Assembly: GCA_008933805.1 (NCBI GenBank)
Contig: WBUH01000001.1
Location: 408,344-472,343, forward strand
Length of the DNA stretch: 64,000 bases
From: Bacteroidota bacterium
GTDB lineage: Bacteria; Bacteroidota; Bacteroidia; UBA8524
Direction of reading: 5' to 3'
Part shown: positions 26,528 through 34,026 of the stretch, piece after piece
Position numbering within the stretch: position 1 is the stretch's first letter
How the letters are laid out: each line of letters begins with the position of its first letter
Translations under genes and position numbers: made by a program
Notes under the pieces: generated by a model
Database searches by the model: none
The model's input: only the letters and a program-made list of their open reading frames with translations
What the model was told of the DNA's origin: nothing

Positions 26528-27934
26528 TTATGATTTTTGTAACAGGTGTGAGAATTTTAGGATGATGAACTCGGCAGGACGGACAACGGCCATACCTATT
26601 TCAATGTTCAAGCGGCCTTCCAGTATATCCAACGAGGTCATTGTTACACCAAGACCTACGTTTACAAAGAAGGCATCAGCGGGCACAGCGCCTTGCAAGG
26701 CACCTTGTCGCCAAAGGGTAGTTAAAAAGTTCTCAATCATGGTTTTTACCCGCACCCATGTGTTAGCATCGTTGGGTTCAAACACCACAAACTCCGAAGC
26801 TTTTTTAATGCTTTCTTCGGCAAAGTTGTAAAAGCGGCGTACGTTCACATACCTCCACTCGTTATCATTACCGGCCAGTGTGCGCGCACCCCAAACCAGT
26901 GTGCCTTTGCCGGTAAAAGTGCGTACCACGTTGATACTTTTTCCGCTGGTAGCATCCACGTTCAGCACTCCTTGTTCTTCGGCAGTTACTTTAATGGTAG
27001 GGCCTACAATGCTCAACACCGACTCATTTGCAGGGGCTTTCCATACTCCGCGCTGGTTGTCAACACGGGCATATATGCCTGCAATAGCAGGGGTAGGGGG
27101 CACGGTAATGGTTTTTTCTTTTATCTTGGCTATTAACTGGCTGTACAAGTTGGGATTAGCCGTTTTAATGGCTGCCAATGTGTTGCCGTTATAGCTGGTG
27201 CCTGAGTGTGCTTTTGTGTGGGTAACCGTTAGTGTTGATTCGTCAACGGTGTATTTAAGGGTAGTTTGCAAAAAGGGGTAGTAGCACATACCATAGCTAA
27301 GGTTGTTTGCGCTTACGTGGTTATCTCTAAAGGTTTTGGCATCGTTAAAGCTGTTTCCGGTTTCGCCCCAAATGTCCATTAACACTACGCGGTCTTTTAG
27401 TTTTTGCGCTTGTGCCAATGCTGCATCGTAAGCTACTTTGTAGTTGGTAGCTGGCTTATCTGTAAACACCAATATTGTAGGCTCGTCTTGCTTTTCAAGC
27501 GATTTTATTGCGTTAGAAACCGCCGTGTCAAAATCAAAGCCGCCGCCATCGTTATAATCACCAATAGTAACAATGTAGCAAGGGCCGCCACCATTAGCAA
27601 AGTACATTTGCAGGGCGTAATACATATACTTGCCCGATACTTTTGTATTGTCTTCGGTTACGGTAATGGTGCGCACGGCTGTCGCTACGTCAGTACCATC
27701 ATCGGTAATAGCAACTGAAAGCACTGCGTTTTCGCTGGCACCTTCGCCAAAAAACCTTACGTATTCGGGCATTGATGTAATGCGAAACGGTTTTGTTATC
27801 GCTTTCTTTTGCCCGTCAAGGGCTATTTGTGTGCGGCCTATAAAGGCAGGTATGGCGGTTGCCACAGGAGCCACGCTTGCAGGCAGCAGGGATACTTCTT
27901 CTATATATACCCCGGGTGTTGTATAAGTTGCCAT
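26528..27934 (-). CDS. Tail sheath protein (468 aa, short paralogue)
   Basis: A 468-residue contractile sheath protein. It starts MATYTTPGVYIEEVSLLPAS, the linker arm, has the sheath core GGGPCYIVTIGDY (about 115), and ends in the conserved C-terminal domain FTGKGTLVWGARTLAGNDNEW ... LDILEGRLNIEIGMAVVRPA-EFI. Its N-terminal 30 and C-terminal 150 residues are nearly identical to those of the upstream 583-residue sheath, pointing to duplication within the operon. The difference is an insertion in the longer copy. Sheath subunits wrap the tube and contract to drive it through the target envelope. Confidence 0.94.
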   Translation of the reverse strand: MATYTTPGVYIEEVSLLPASVAPVATAIPAFIGRTQIALDGQKKAITKPFRITSMPEYVRFFGEGASENAVLSVAITDDGTDVATAVRTITVTEDNTKVSGKYMYYALQMYFANGGGPCYIVTIGDYNDGGGFDFDTAVSNAIKSLEKQDEPTILVFTDKPATNYKVAYDAALAQAQKLKDRVVLMDIWGETGNSFNDAKTFRDNHVSANNLSYGMCYYPFLQTTLKYTVDESTLTVTHTKAHSGTSYNGNTLAAIKTANPNLYSQLIAKIKEKTITVPPTPAIAGIYARVDNQRGVWKAPANESVLSIVGPTIKVTAEEQGVLNVDATSGKSINVVRTFTGKGTLVWGARTLAGNDNEWRYVNVRRFYNFAEESIKKASEFVVFEPNDANTWVRVKTMIENFLTTLWRQGALQGAVPADAFFVNVGLGVTMTSLDILEGRLNIEIGMAVVRPAEFIILKFSHLLQKS

Positions 27935-27947
27935 AGTTTAATAAGGT

Positions 27948-29699
27948 TTATGATTTTGCCAATAGGTGTGAAAATTTCAGGATGATAAACTCAGCAGGGC
28001 GTACTGCGGCCATTCCTATTTCTATATTCATACGGCCTTCCAATATGTCTAGCGAAGTCATAGTAACGCCCAAACCGATGTTAACAAAGAAGGCATCCTC
28101 AGGTTTAGCCCCTGCTAATGCACCGTCGCGCCAAAGTCCGGTTAAAAAGTTGGTGATAGAACCTTTTACTTTTACCCAAGTATTAGCGTCGTTAGGTTCA
28201 AATACTACAAACTCCGTTGATTTTTTTATGCTCTCTTCAACAAAGATGTATAACCTGCGCACGGGCACATACCTCCACTCGTTGTCGTTTCCGGCCAGTG
28301 TGCGGGCACCCCATACCAATACTCCTTTGCCTGTAAAAGTGCGGATGGCATTTATGCTCTTACCGCTGGTAGCATCCACATTTAGCAGGCCTTGCTCATC
28401 GTCGGTAATATCTACGTTAGGCTTGTTTACCATTGCAAGGCTGTAGTTTGCGGGTGCTTTCCAAACCCCGCGGTTTCTGTCAACACTGGCATATACGCCG
28501 CACATGGCTGCGCTTGGGTACAGCGTAAGTGTTTTTTCTTTTAGCAGGGCAATAATCTTGTTATACAAAGCAAGGTCGCTAAGGTCTTTACCGCCCGATA
28601 GTTTTGCAGGCACGGTAACCCCCGCATCGTTTGATGCCAGCGTAATGTTGTTGCCCGCAGGGCCGTTCATAGTTCCTTTGGCGTCCAACTCAACCGTCGT
28701 GCCTACTTTGGTGGCGGTTAAAATATCTTTAGTAGCCGCGTGGGTATTTATTTTTTCTGCAATTTTTGTAGCCGTTGCACCTTCGTTTGCGCCTATTTCT
28801 ATATTGCTGCCTGTATTATCACCGGCCTTAAAGGTAAATACGGTGCCATTTATTGTGAGTGTTTTGTTGGCAGTAGGGTTTGTACCTACTGAGATAGTAC
28901 CTTCGGCAGGGATATAAGTGCCGTTTAAGTACGATACTTTTTTTGTGTTGTAGATGTTTGCAGGAGCGGTGCGGGTATCGGCTATAGCAATCTCTGACAC
29001 ATCGTACAGATAGTTAATAGTAGTTTGCAACGAAGGGAAATAAGCGGCGCCGTATTTAAGGTTAGCCAGTGATACCTCGTTGTTTCTAAAATTACCTGCA
29101 ACAGTACTTATTGAATCGCTGGCGCTGCCTTCAAGGGTATCTATTACCGCAAAGCGGTCTTGCAATTTGTTGCATTGTACCAGCATGGCATCATTCAGTT
29201 GCCTGCGCGATGCTGATGTACCTAACTTTACAATTTCAGGGATAACTAATAGGGTTATTTCGTCTTCTTTTTCGCAAGATTTAAGCCCGTTTTCAAGCTC
29301 GGTAGCGTCAAGTGTGCCTCCGGGGGTAATGTTACCTACCGATACTATCCAGCAAGGTCCGCCTCCGTTACCGAAGTACATTTTTACCTGATAATATAAC
29401 AAGTATGGCGACCACGACGATGGATTGTTAAGGGTTAGGGTAGCATTATCGGTTGAGCCCGCAGGAGGGTCGGTAAGACTTACTGTAAAAGCCTCGTTCA
29501 GCGTAGTGCCAAACATCTGCTCAAACTCAAGCAGCGATGTAATTCGCTTAGGGGTATTAACGGCAAAGTCTACACCGTTTTCTTTTCGTTGTTTGGTATA
29601 GCCAATAAACGCAGGTATGGCGGTGGCTACTGGGGCAATGCTTGCGGGCAGTGTAGAAATTTCTTCCACATACACGCCTGGGGTGGTATATGTTGCCAT
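27948..29699 (-). CDS. Tail sheath protein (583 aa) with an inserted beta-rich domain
   Basis: A 583-residue sheath with the same arm (MATYTTPGVYVEEISTLPAS) and C-terminal core (FTGKGVLVWGARTLAGNDNE, LDILEGRMNIEIGMAAVRPA) as the 468-residue copy 13 nt downstream. It differs by an insertion at about residues 259-373 (TLTINGTVFTFKAGDNTGSN, AEKINTHAATKDILTATKVG). This has the composition of the small domain found in Mu-type sheath proteins and some tail proteins (a G-x-x-F-T-F strand, an A-x-x-I-A-x-x-I-N helix, then a P-A-G-N-N-I-T loop). Such insertions project from the sheath surface. The gap upstream (112 nt) is the largest in the operon. Confidence 0.93.
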   Translation of the reverse strand: MATYTTPGVYVEEISTLPASIAPVATAIPAFIGYTKQRKENGVDFAVNTPKRITSLLEFEQMFGTTLNEAFTVSLTDPPAGSTDNATLTLNNPSSWSPYLLYYQVKMYFGNGGGPCWIVSVGNITPGGTLDATELENGLKSCEKEDEITLLVIPEIVKLGTSASRRQLNDAMLVQCNKLQDRFAVIDTLEGSASDSISTVAGNFRNNEVSLANLKYGAAYFPSLQTTINYLYDVSEIAIADTRTAPANIYNTKKVSYLNGTYIPAEGTISVGTNPTANKTLTINGTVFTFKAGDNTGSNIEIGANEGATATKIAEKINTHAATKDILTATKVGTTVELDAKGTMNGPAGNNITLASNDAGVTVPAKLSGGKDLSDLALYNKIIALLKEKTLTLYPSAAMCGVYASVDRNRGVWKAPANYSLAMVNKPNVDITDDEQGLLNVDATSGKSINAIRTFTGKGVLVWGARTLAGNDNEWRYVPVRRLYIFVEESIKKSTEFVVFEPNDANTWVKVKGSITNFLTGLWRDGALAGAKPEDAFFVNIGLGVTMTSLDILEGRMNIEIGMAAVRPAEFIILKFSHLLAKS

Positions 29700-29811
29700 A
29701 GTTTATAGTATTCGGTTACGTTTTGTTTTTTCCTTTTATAAAGTCAAACCGTGTTATGCAATCTCAAATCTTCCCTTTTCCTGCGTGATAGCTATTCGCT
29801 TTCCTTTTCCA

Positions 29812-30954
29812 CTATATGTACACGTAAATATTGCAATTGTCGTCTACCCGTACATCCGGTGCCGGATTGGGTAAACTGCTTATCAGCACGTTCCCTGCTG
29901 TTGCCGTCGGCGAGCCGTCGGGTATCTTTTTCAATTCAAGTTTTGTCTTAGGCACTTCGTAAAACGGTATCTTCACCGTTGATTCAAATACCATAGTAGG
30001 TAAGCTGTTTATACTGTCTGCCGTATTTGGCAGTGCTTGTCCGCCGCCACCCATAGCCGGGTTGCCGCTAAATGTATAGGTATTGTATATAGGGCCGCTA
30101 TCACCGCTTTTATCACTCAATACCAAATCGGTGGCAGTAAAGTCAAGGCCGCTTCTATTTATAATGTAGTACTTCCAAATGCTCTCAGCCCGTTTTAAGT
30201 CAAGGCGCAGGTTTTTGGCCGCAACGGGTGGTGTTGGTTTGGATAATGATAGTTGCATTACGCCTGAAACATTGCTACGACTTAACTCATCATGGATATA
30301 AACCTGCAGCGTTTTTTCAGTGGCATCGTCGCGCTTTAGAACTATTGTGTAATAACCGCTTCCGCTTTTACTCACATCAAAAAAGCCCTTAAAAGTACGA
30401 AGCAGGTTACCCGTATCCTTCTCATTGTCCGCATTTAAAGTATAAGGGCCGGTAATAGGGTTTCCATCACTATCGTATTGGGCTACAATGGCCGAGCCGC
30501 TTTGGTTTTTTATCGTAACCTTTAAAGATTTGGAGGTAGTTTTCTCTGTAAACCTAAAACTAAACTGCTCTGCATACATGGCGTGCAGCACCTTGTATTT
30601 AAGGTCAGTCAATGCTCCGTCGGTATAATAAAACATACGGCAACCGTTTGTGTAGGTTACGGTTGATGGAGCTTCTTCATCCAAATTAGTGATACCAAAA
30701 AATGAGGCAGGGCTTTTAACGCTTATACCAAATACAAAGGTTAAATCATTGTCGATATCAATCGTAGGAGTGTTAGGTTGTGAACTCTCGTATAATAGGG
30801 TAAAACCACACCCAAAATTTCTGTAAAGCAGTCGCTGTTGGCGCATCAACCGATGTACGTCGGCGGTTAATAAAAACTCAAAATCATCCGTTACACCACT
30901 TTTGTAAAAGTTGTGCAGCATTTCAAGTTTTATTAATGTTTGATAGCCTGCCAT
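29812..30954 (-). CDS. Unrecognised injection-system protein next to the tail terminator (possible cap adaptor)
   Basis: A 380-residue soluble protein, second gene of the operon. The N-terminus (EMLHNFYKSGVTDDFEFLLT, ADVHRLMRQQRLLYRNFGCG) is helical and conserved-looking. The rest is beta-rich with two likely Ig-like modules (SLKVTIKNQSGSAIVAQYDS, GYYTIVLKRDDATEKTLQV) and a C-terminal segment ending DDNCNIYVYI. No named family is recognised. Its start overlaps the stop of the DUF4255 gene by one nucleotide, so the two are translationally coupled. Because DUF4255 proteins cap the far end of the sheath, an adaptor or extension of that cap is a reasonable guess. AlgoCIS from Algoriphagus is a described Bacteroidota particle with a cap adaptor. 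Confidence 0.75.
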   Translation of the reverse strand: MAGYQTLIKLEMLHNFYKSGVTDDFEFLLTADVHRLMRQQRLLYRNFGCGFTLLYESSQPNTPTIDIDNDLTFVFGISVKSPASFFGITNLDEEAPSTVTYTNGCRMFYYTDGALTDLKYKVLHAMYAEQFSFRFTEKTTSKSLKVTIKNQSGSAIVAQYDSDGNPITGPYTLNADNEKDTGNLLRTFKGFFDVSKSGSGYYTIVLKRDDATEKTLQVYIHDELSRSNVSGVMQLSLSKPTPPVAAKNLRLDLKRAESIWKYYIINRSGLDFTATDLVLSDKSGDSGPIYNTYTFSGNPAMGGGGQALPNTADSINSLPTMVFESTVKIPFYEVPKTKLELKKIPDGSPTATAGNVLISSLPNPAPDVRVDDNCNIYVYI

Positions 30955-31559
30955 CAGTTTTTACCTGCTAAGTCAATACCAAGGTTTTCAATTAGTCCTG
31001 CGGGTTCTATACTGTTTTCTTGTATAGTTATCATCCGCACTTTATACAACACACTGGGCAAATAGTTAGTGCCCACTACGCTCCAAAAATTATTCATCTG
31101 TTCAAACGTAAACGAGAACAGCTCTAACACCAGTTTGGGTATCTCGGGAGCCAATGTGGCCATCAACGGCGAATTGGCAGGTGTAAAAACACTCTTACCC
31201 TGAAAGAAGCCGATAATATTGCTCAGTTGTTTCAATCCCTCAATGTAATCGTCGCCTGTATCTGCCAGCTCATTATTGGTGTAGTTGGCAGAGAAGAGGA
31301 CGTATAGATTAAGGTAGATATCGGGATTGCGGGCATCAAAACCTCCGGCGGTGTTGCGCACCTTTACCTGTTGATCTTTTGATACTCGGTCTTCTTCGAT
31401 GTTTATTAGTGAAACCCCTATGGTTTTGTTGGGTATAGCTAATCCTTTTGAGTTTGCAACGCTGGTTAGTACTGCCAAATCACTCATTGCCCCACCTGTT
31501 TTTAAGTTCAGGTAACGGTTCACTTCTTGAGTAAGAAAATTAAGGGCCGAATGAATCAT
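30954..31559 (-). CDS. DUF4255 tail terminator/cap protein (Afp16/Pvc16-like), first gene of the eCIS operon
   Basis: A 201-residue protein. The ATG at 31557-31559 begins MIHSALNFLTQEVNRYL, the usual start of DUF4255 (Pvc16 N-terminal) proteins; an in-frame TTG six codons upstream would add residues not seen in the family. Typical stretches are VGVSLINIEEDRVSKD (here IGVSLINIEEDRVSK), NPDIYLNLYVLFSANY and LELFSFTFEQMNNFWSVVG. The family forms the hexameric cap that ends tube and sheath polymerisation. Being first in the operon, 75 nt behind the predicted -7 box, is typical of eCIS. Confidence 0.92.
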   Translation of the reverse strand: MIHSALNFLTQEVNRYLNLKTGGAMSDLAVLTSVANSKGLAIPNKTIGVSLINIEEDRVSKDQQVKVRNTAGGFDARNPDIYLNLYVLFSANYTNNELADTGDDYIEGLKQLSNIIGFFQGKSVFTPANSPLMATLAPEIPKLVLELFSFTFEQMNNFWSVVGTNYLPSVLYKVRMITIQENSIEPAGLIENLGIDLAGKN

Positions 31560-31633
31560 ACAATAGTGATTATGCAATTAAACAGCTACTTCACAAAAAT
31601 GTATCAGCGGATAGAGACTGACACATTGCAATT

Positions 31634-31666
31634 CAAATATAGAAAACAATTTCACTTTTACTACAA
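31634..31666 (-). promoter_or_regulatory. Predicted promoter of the eCIS operon
   Basis: On the minus strand TTG (31666-31664) is followed after 22 nt by TATATTTG (31641-31634), fitting the Bacteroidota -33/-7 pattern with a slightly long spacer. Transcription would start near 31627, leaving a leader of about 70 nt before the DUF4255 start codon. It is the only good match in the 279-nt divergent intergenic region. Confidence 0.55.
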
Positions 31667-31711
31667 CTTTTAGGGTTAAGTTTTGTTATAAAGTGAATTT
31701 TGGGTGTTATG

Positions 31712-31788
31712 ACGGGGTAGATAAAACGGATTAAAAATTTTAGTAAAAAATTTTCAAAAATTCAAATCCAAAGTCTGAGTTACCCCGT
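31712..31788. repeat. Separated 8-bp inverted repeat upstream of the eCIS promoter
   Basis: ACGGGGTA at 31712-31719 is exactly matched by its complement TACCCCGT at 31781-31788, 61 nt apart. The interval is extremely AT-rich (runs of A and T). These are the only G/C-rich patches in the divergent region between the eCIS operon and the 137-aa gene, so they could be a two-site operator. A chance pair of 8-mers cannot be excluded. Confidence 0.3.
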
Positions 31789-31838
31789 AAGTATGTACAG
31801 CTCTTATTGGGCTTAAGAAATACCACACACTTATCAAT

Positions 31839-32252
31839 ATGTCAGCAACATACTATGAAAAGGAGCAGTACGACAATGATGTTGAGTACTATCGTCATTA
31901 TTACAGGGTTACAGAAACCCACATGCCGGTTATTAATCTTGCCATTATATCCGACAGGGGGAAGGACAGTTTACGGTTGAAGATTGAACCCAATGAGTTC
32001 TTTTATGACAAGAAACTGTTTTCAATTTTTTGGAAGGTAAAAGGAAGCACAGATTTCGGCCAGTTTTTTTACGATGGGGAAGGACCGTTGTATGATTATG
32101 AGTTTGCCGCCGAAATATGTAAGTACTTACAGATTGATTTGATTGAAATGAATTATTGCGGGATGCCATTGTTTGATAAACGACGCACAGAGGTATTTAT
32201 CAAAACGTTTGAAGATTTTCATAAAATGGTTTCAGGAGAACTAGCACTGTGA
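31839..32252 (+). CDS. Small protein of unknown function divergent from the eCIS operon
   Basis: A 137-residue soluble protein rich in Tyr and Phe (YYEKEQYDNDVEYYRHYYRV, FFYDKKLFSIFWKV, YDYEFAAEICKYLQIDLIEM). No signal peptide, membrane helix or DNA-binding motif is evident, and I do not recognise a family. It is transcribed away from the eCIS operon across a 279-nt AT-rich region and ends at a strong terminator shared with pdhB. A link to the eCIS (regulator, immunity or effector) is possible from position only. Confidence 0.65.
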   Translation: MSATYYEKEQYDNDVEYYRHYYRVTETHMPVINLAIISDRGKDSLRLKIEPNEFFYDKKLFSIFWKVKGSTDFGQFFYDGEGPLYDYEFAAEICKYLQIDLIEMNYCGMPLFDKRRTEVFIKTFEDFHKMVSGELAL

Positions 32253-32265
32253 TGTTTTTAAAATG

Positions 32266-32292
32266 AAAAAGCCACCTTTTCAGGTGGCTTTT
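32266..32292. terminator. Bidirectional terminator between the 137-aa gene and pdhB
   Basis: Stem GCCACCT/AGGTGGC (32271-32277 with 32282-32288), flanked by a run of A on the left and T on the right, so it can stop transcripts from both converging genes. Confidence 0.88.
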
Positions 32293-32315
32293 CTATTTGG
32301 TTGAATGTGCAGCTA

Positions 32316-33293
32316 TTAAGCGTACATTACTGATTTTATTGCTTCAAGTGTGCGTTGTACAGTAGGTACAGTAGCATCTACCATTGCACGTGCATACCCC
32401 ATAGGTACATCACGGTTGGTAATACGTTGTATTGGGGCATCTAAGTAATCAAATGCACGACGTTGTACCATGTATGAAATTTCTGAAGAGATAGAGGCAA
32501 GCGGCCAAGCTTCTTCAACTATCACCAAACGGTTAGTTTTCTTTACTGAGTTAATGATGGTATCATAATCAATAGGTCTAACGCTGCGTAAATCAATTAC
32601 CTCAGCACTAATACCGTCTTTTGCAAGCTCATCAGCAGTTTCGTAAGCAACCTTCATCATTTTTCCAAACGATACAATGGTTACGTCAGTACCTTGCCTT
32701 ACCACATTGGCTACTCCGATTGGAAGCAAGTATTCTTCTTCCGGTACAGGACCTTTATCGCCATACATCAACTCACTTTCCATAAAAATAACAGGGTCGT
32801 TATCACGGATAGCCGTTTTTAATAAACCTTTTGCATCGTATGGATTGCTGGGCACCACCACTTTCAAACCGGGGCAGTTAGCATACCAGTTTTCAAAGTT
32901 TTGTGAGTGTTGTGCAGCAAGTTGGCCGGCGTTTCCTGTTGGGCCACGGAAAACCATCGGTGCGCCAAACTGCCCGCCGCTCATGCTTAGGGTTTTAGCC
33001 GCACTGTTTATCACTTGGTCGATAGCCACCAACGAGAAGTTAAACGTCATAAACTCAATAATAGGACGAAGTCCGTTCATGGCAGCTCCAACGCCAATAC
33101 CTGCAAAACCAAGCTCGGCAATAGGGGTATCAATTACCCTTTTAGGGCCAAACTCATCAAGCATGCCTTGGCTCACTTTGTATGCACCGTTGTACTCGGC
33201 AACTTCTTCGCCCATTAAAAATACATTAGGGTCGCGGCGCATTTCCTCGCTCATCGCTTCGCGCAGTGCTTCACGGAATTGGATTTCTCTCAT
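32316..33293 (-). CDS. pdhB: Pyruvate dehydrogenase E1 component, beta subunit
   Basis: A 325-residue protein with the E1-beta pattern along its full length: REIQFREALREAMSEEMRRD, VFLMGEEVAEYNGAYKVSQG, IDTPIAELGFAGIGVGAAMN (containing the Glu that activates the thiamine diphosphate ring), FRGPTGNAGQLAAQHSQNFE, and DLRSVRPIDYDTIINSVKKT. With the alpha subunit it decarboxylates pyruvate and passes the acetyl group to E2 lipoyl domains. The alpha subunit is not in the window, so the subunits are encoded apart, as is common in Bacteroidota. It is a single gene, ending at a bidirectional terminator. A TAnnTTTG match lies at 33315-33322 without a clear -33 element. Other branched-chain 2-oxo acid E1-beta proteins are similar but less so. 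Confidence 0.92.
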   Translation of the reverse strand: MREIQFREALREAMSEEMRRDPNVFLMGEEVAEYNGAYKVSQGMLDEFGPKRVIDTPIAELGFAGIGVGAAMNGLRPIIEFMTFNFSLVAIDQVINSAAKTLSMSGGQFGAPMVFRGPTGNAGQLAAQHSQNFENWYANCPGLKVVVPSNPYDAKGLLKTAIRDNDPVIFMESELMYGDKGPVPEEEYLLPIGVANVVRQGTDVTIVSFGKMMKVAYETADELAKDGISAEVIDLRSVRPIDYDTIINSVKKTNRLVIVEEAWPLASISSEISYMVQRRAFDYLDAPIQRITNRDVPMGYARAMVDATVPTVQRTLEAIKSVMYA

Positions 33294-33455
33294 CGTTTAT
33301 TCGTTTCGGGTGCGCAAAAATAAAATAAAATACTATTTAATACTGTGGTAGCCAATAAAACCTTGTCACATATTATCAGCAGTGTAGCTTAATGCAGAAT
33401 AAAGGGTGTTTGGCACTTGGTTTGCTGCTTTTGGGGTTCTGTAATTTTTTAAGCA

Positions 33456-33782
33456 ATGGCTTGGTTAACATTAATAATAGCAGGATTGTTTGAGGTTGGG
33501 TTTACCACCTGCCTCAGCAAAGCCAAAAATACAGTAGGAACTACTGCTATGTGGTGGTGGGCAGGTTTTTTTATTACTCTAATACTAAGTATGCTTTTGT
33601 TGTACAAGGCTACCCGCACATTACCTATGGGTACTGCTTATGCTGTTTGGACAGGCATTGGAGCTGTTGGAACCGTCCTAATAGGTATCACAGTTTTTAA
33701 AGAGCCGGCTGATTTTTGGCGGGCTTTTTTCATTTCTACACTTATTGCTTCTATTGTAGGACTTAAAATGATAACAAAGTAA
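33456..33782 (+). CDS. Small multidrug resistance family exporter, Gdx/SugE-like
   Basis: A 108-residue protein with four membrane helices (about 2-22, 29-49, 57-78, 84-104). The functional Glu13 lies in the first helix (AGLFEVGFTTCLSKA), and AVWTGIGAVGTVLIGI in helix 3 is the signature of the Gdx (SugE) branch, whose members export guanidinium in exchange for protons. QacE/EmrE-type drug exporters have a different helix 3. It is likely monocistronic or paired with the small ORF that starts 3 nt after its stop. No guanidine riboswitch is recognised in the 160 nt upstream. Confidence 0.88.
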   Translation: MAWLTLIIAGLFEVGFTTCLSKAKNTVGTTAMWWWAGFFITLILSMLLLYKATRTLPMGTAYAVWTGIGAVGTVLIGITVFKEPADFWRAFFISTLIASIVGLKMITK

Positions 33783-33785
33783 GAA

Positions 33786-33950
33786 GTGACAAAGCTTAGT
33801 AAGAACTCAAAGCTGTTAGGTAAATACCGTCAGATAAAAGGCAAGATAAGATTTTACAGAAGCGTGAGGGATATTAAAAGAGGGCTAACCTCTGCGGCTG
33901 ATTTCCTGTTTTTTATAGTTGAGCTTATTATAACGATACTATTTCAATAA
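33786..33950 (+). CDS. Possible 54-aa single-span membrane protein
   Basis: An open frame from GTG at 33786 to TAA at 33950, beginning 3 nt after the exporter stop. The first 32 residues are strongly basic (KLSKNSKLLGKYRQIKGK, FYRSVRDIKRG) and the last 18 are hydrophobic (FLFFIVELIITILFQ), the shape of a tail-anchored small membrane protein. The tight spacing, charge distribution and the terminator 24 nt behind it are in favour. The GTG start and lack of a known family are against. Confidence 0.38.
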   Translation: MTKLSKNSKLLGKYRQIKGKIRFYRSVRDIKRGLTSAADFLFFIVELIITILFQ

Positions 33951-33973
33951 GTACATTGTAGTAGCCCATAAAC

Positions 33974-34009
33974 AAAAAAGACGGCCTGTATAACAGGCCG
34001 TCTTTTTTT
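33974..34009. terminator. Bidirectional terminator between the SMR exporter region and secDF
   Basis: Stem GACGGCCTGT / ACAGGCCGTC with a 3-nt loop (33980-33989 with 33993-34002), preceded by six A and followed by seven T. It serves both the plus-strand exporter transcript and the secDF transcript arriving from the right. Confidence 0.92.
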
Positions 34010-34026
34010 ATTAAGGGGTGTAAAGA

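Noticed and set aside
4848..31559. Prophage
   Set aside because: Tail-like genes are present, but no capsid, portal, terminase, integrase, lysis or replication genes, and both flanks are chromosomal housekeeping genes. The DUF4255, AAA+ and DUF4157 genes are specific to eCIS.
4848..31559. Type VI secretion system
   Set aside because: No TssB/TssC-type split sheath, no TssJLM membrane complex and no ClpV. The sheath is of the single-chain contractile type and the ATPase is of the eCIS kind.
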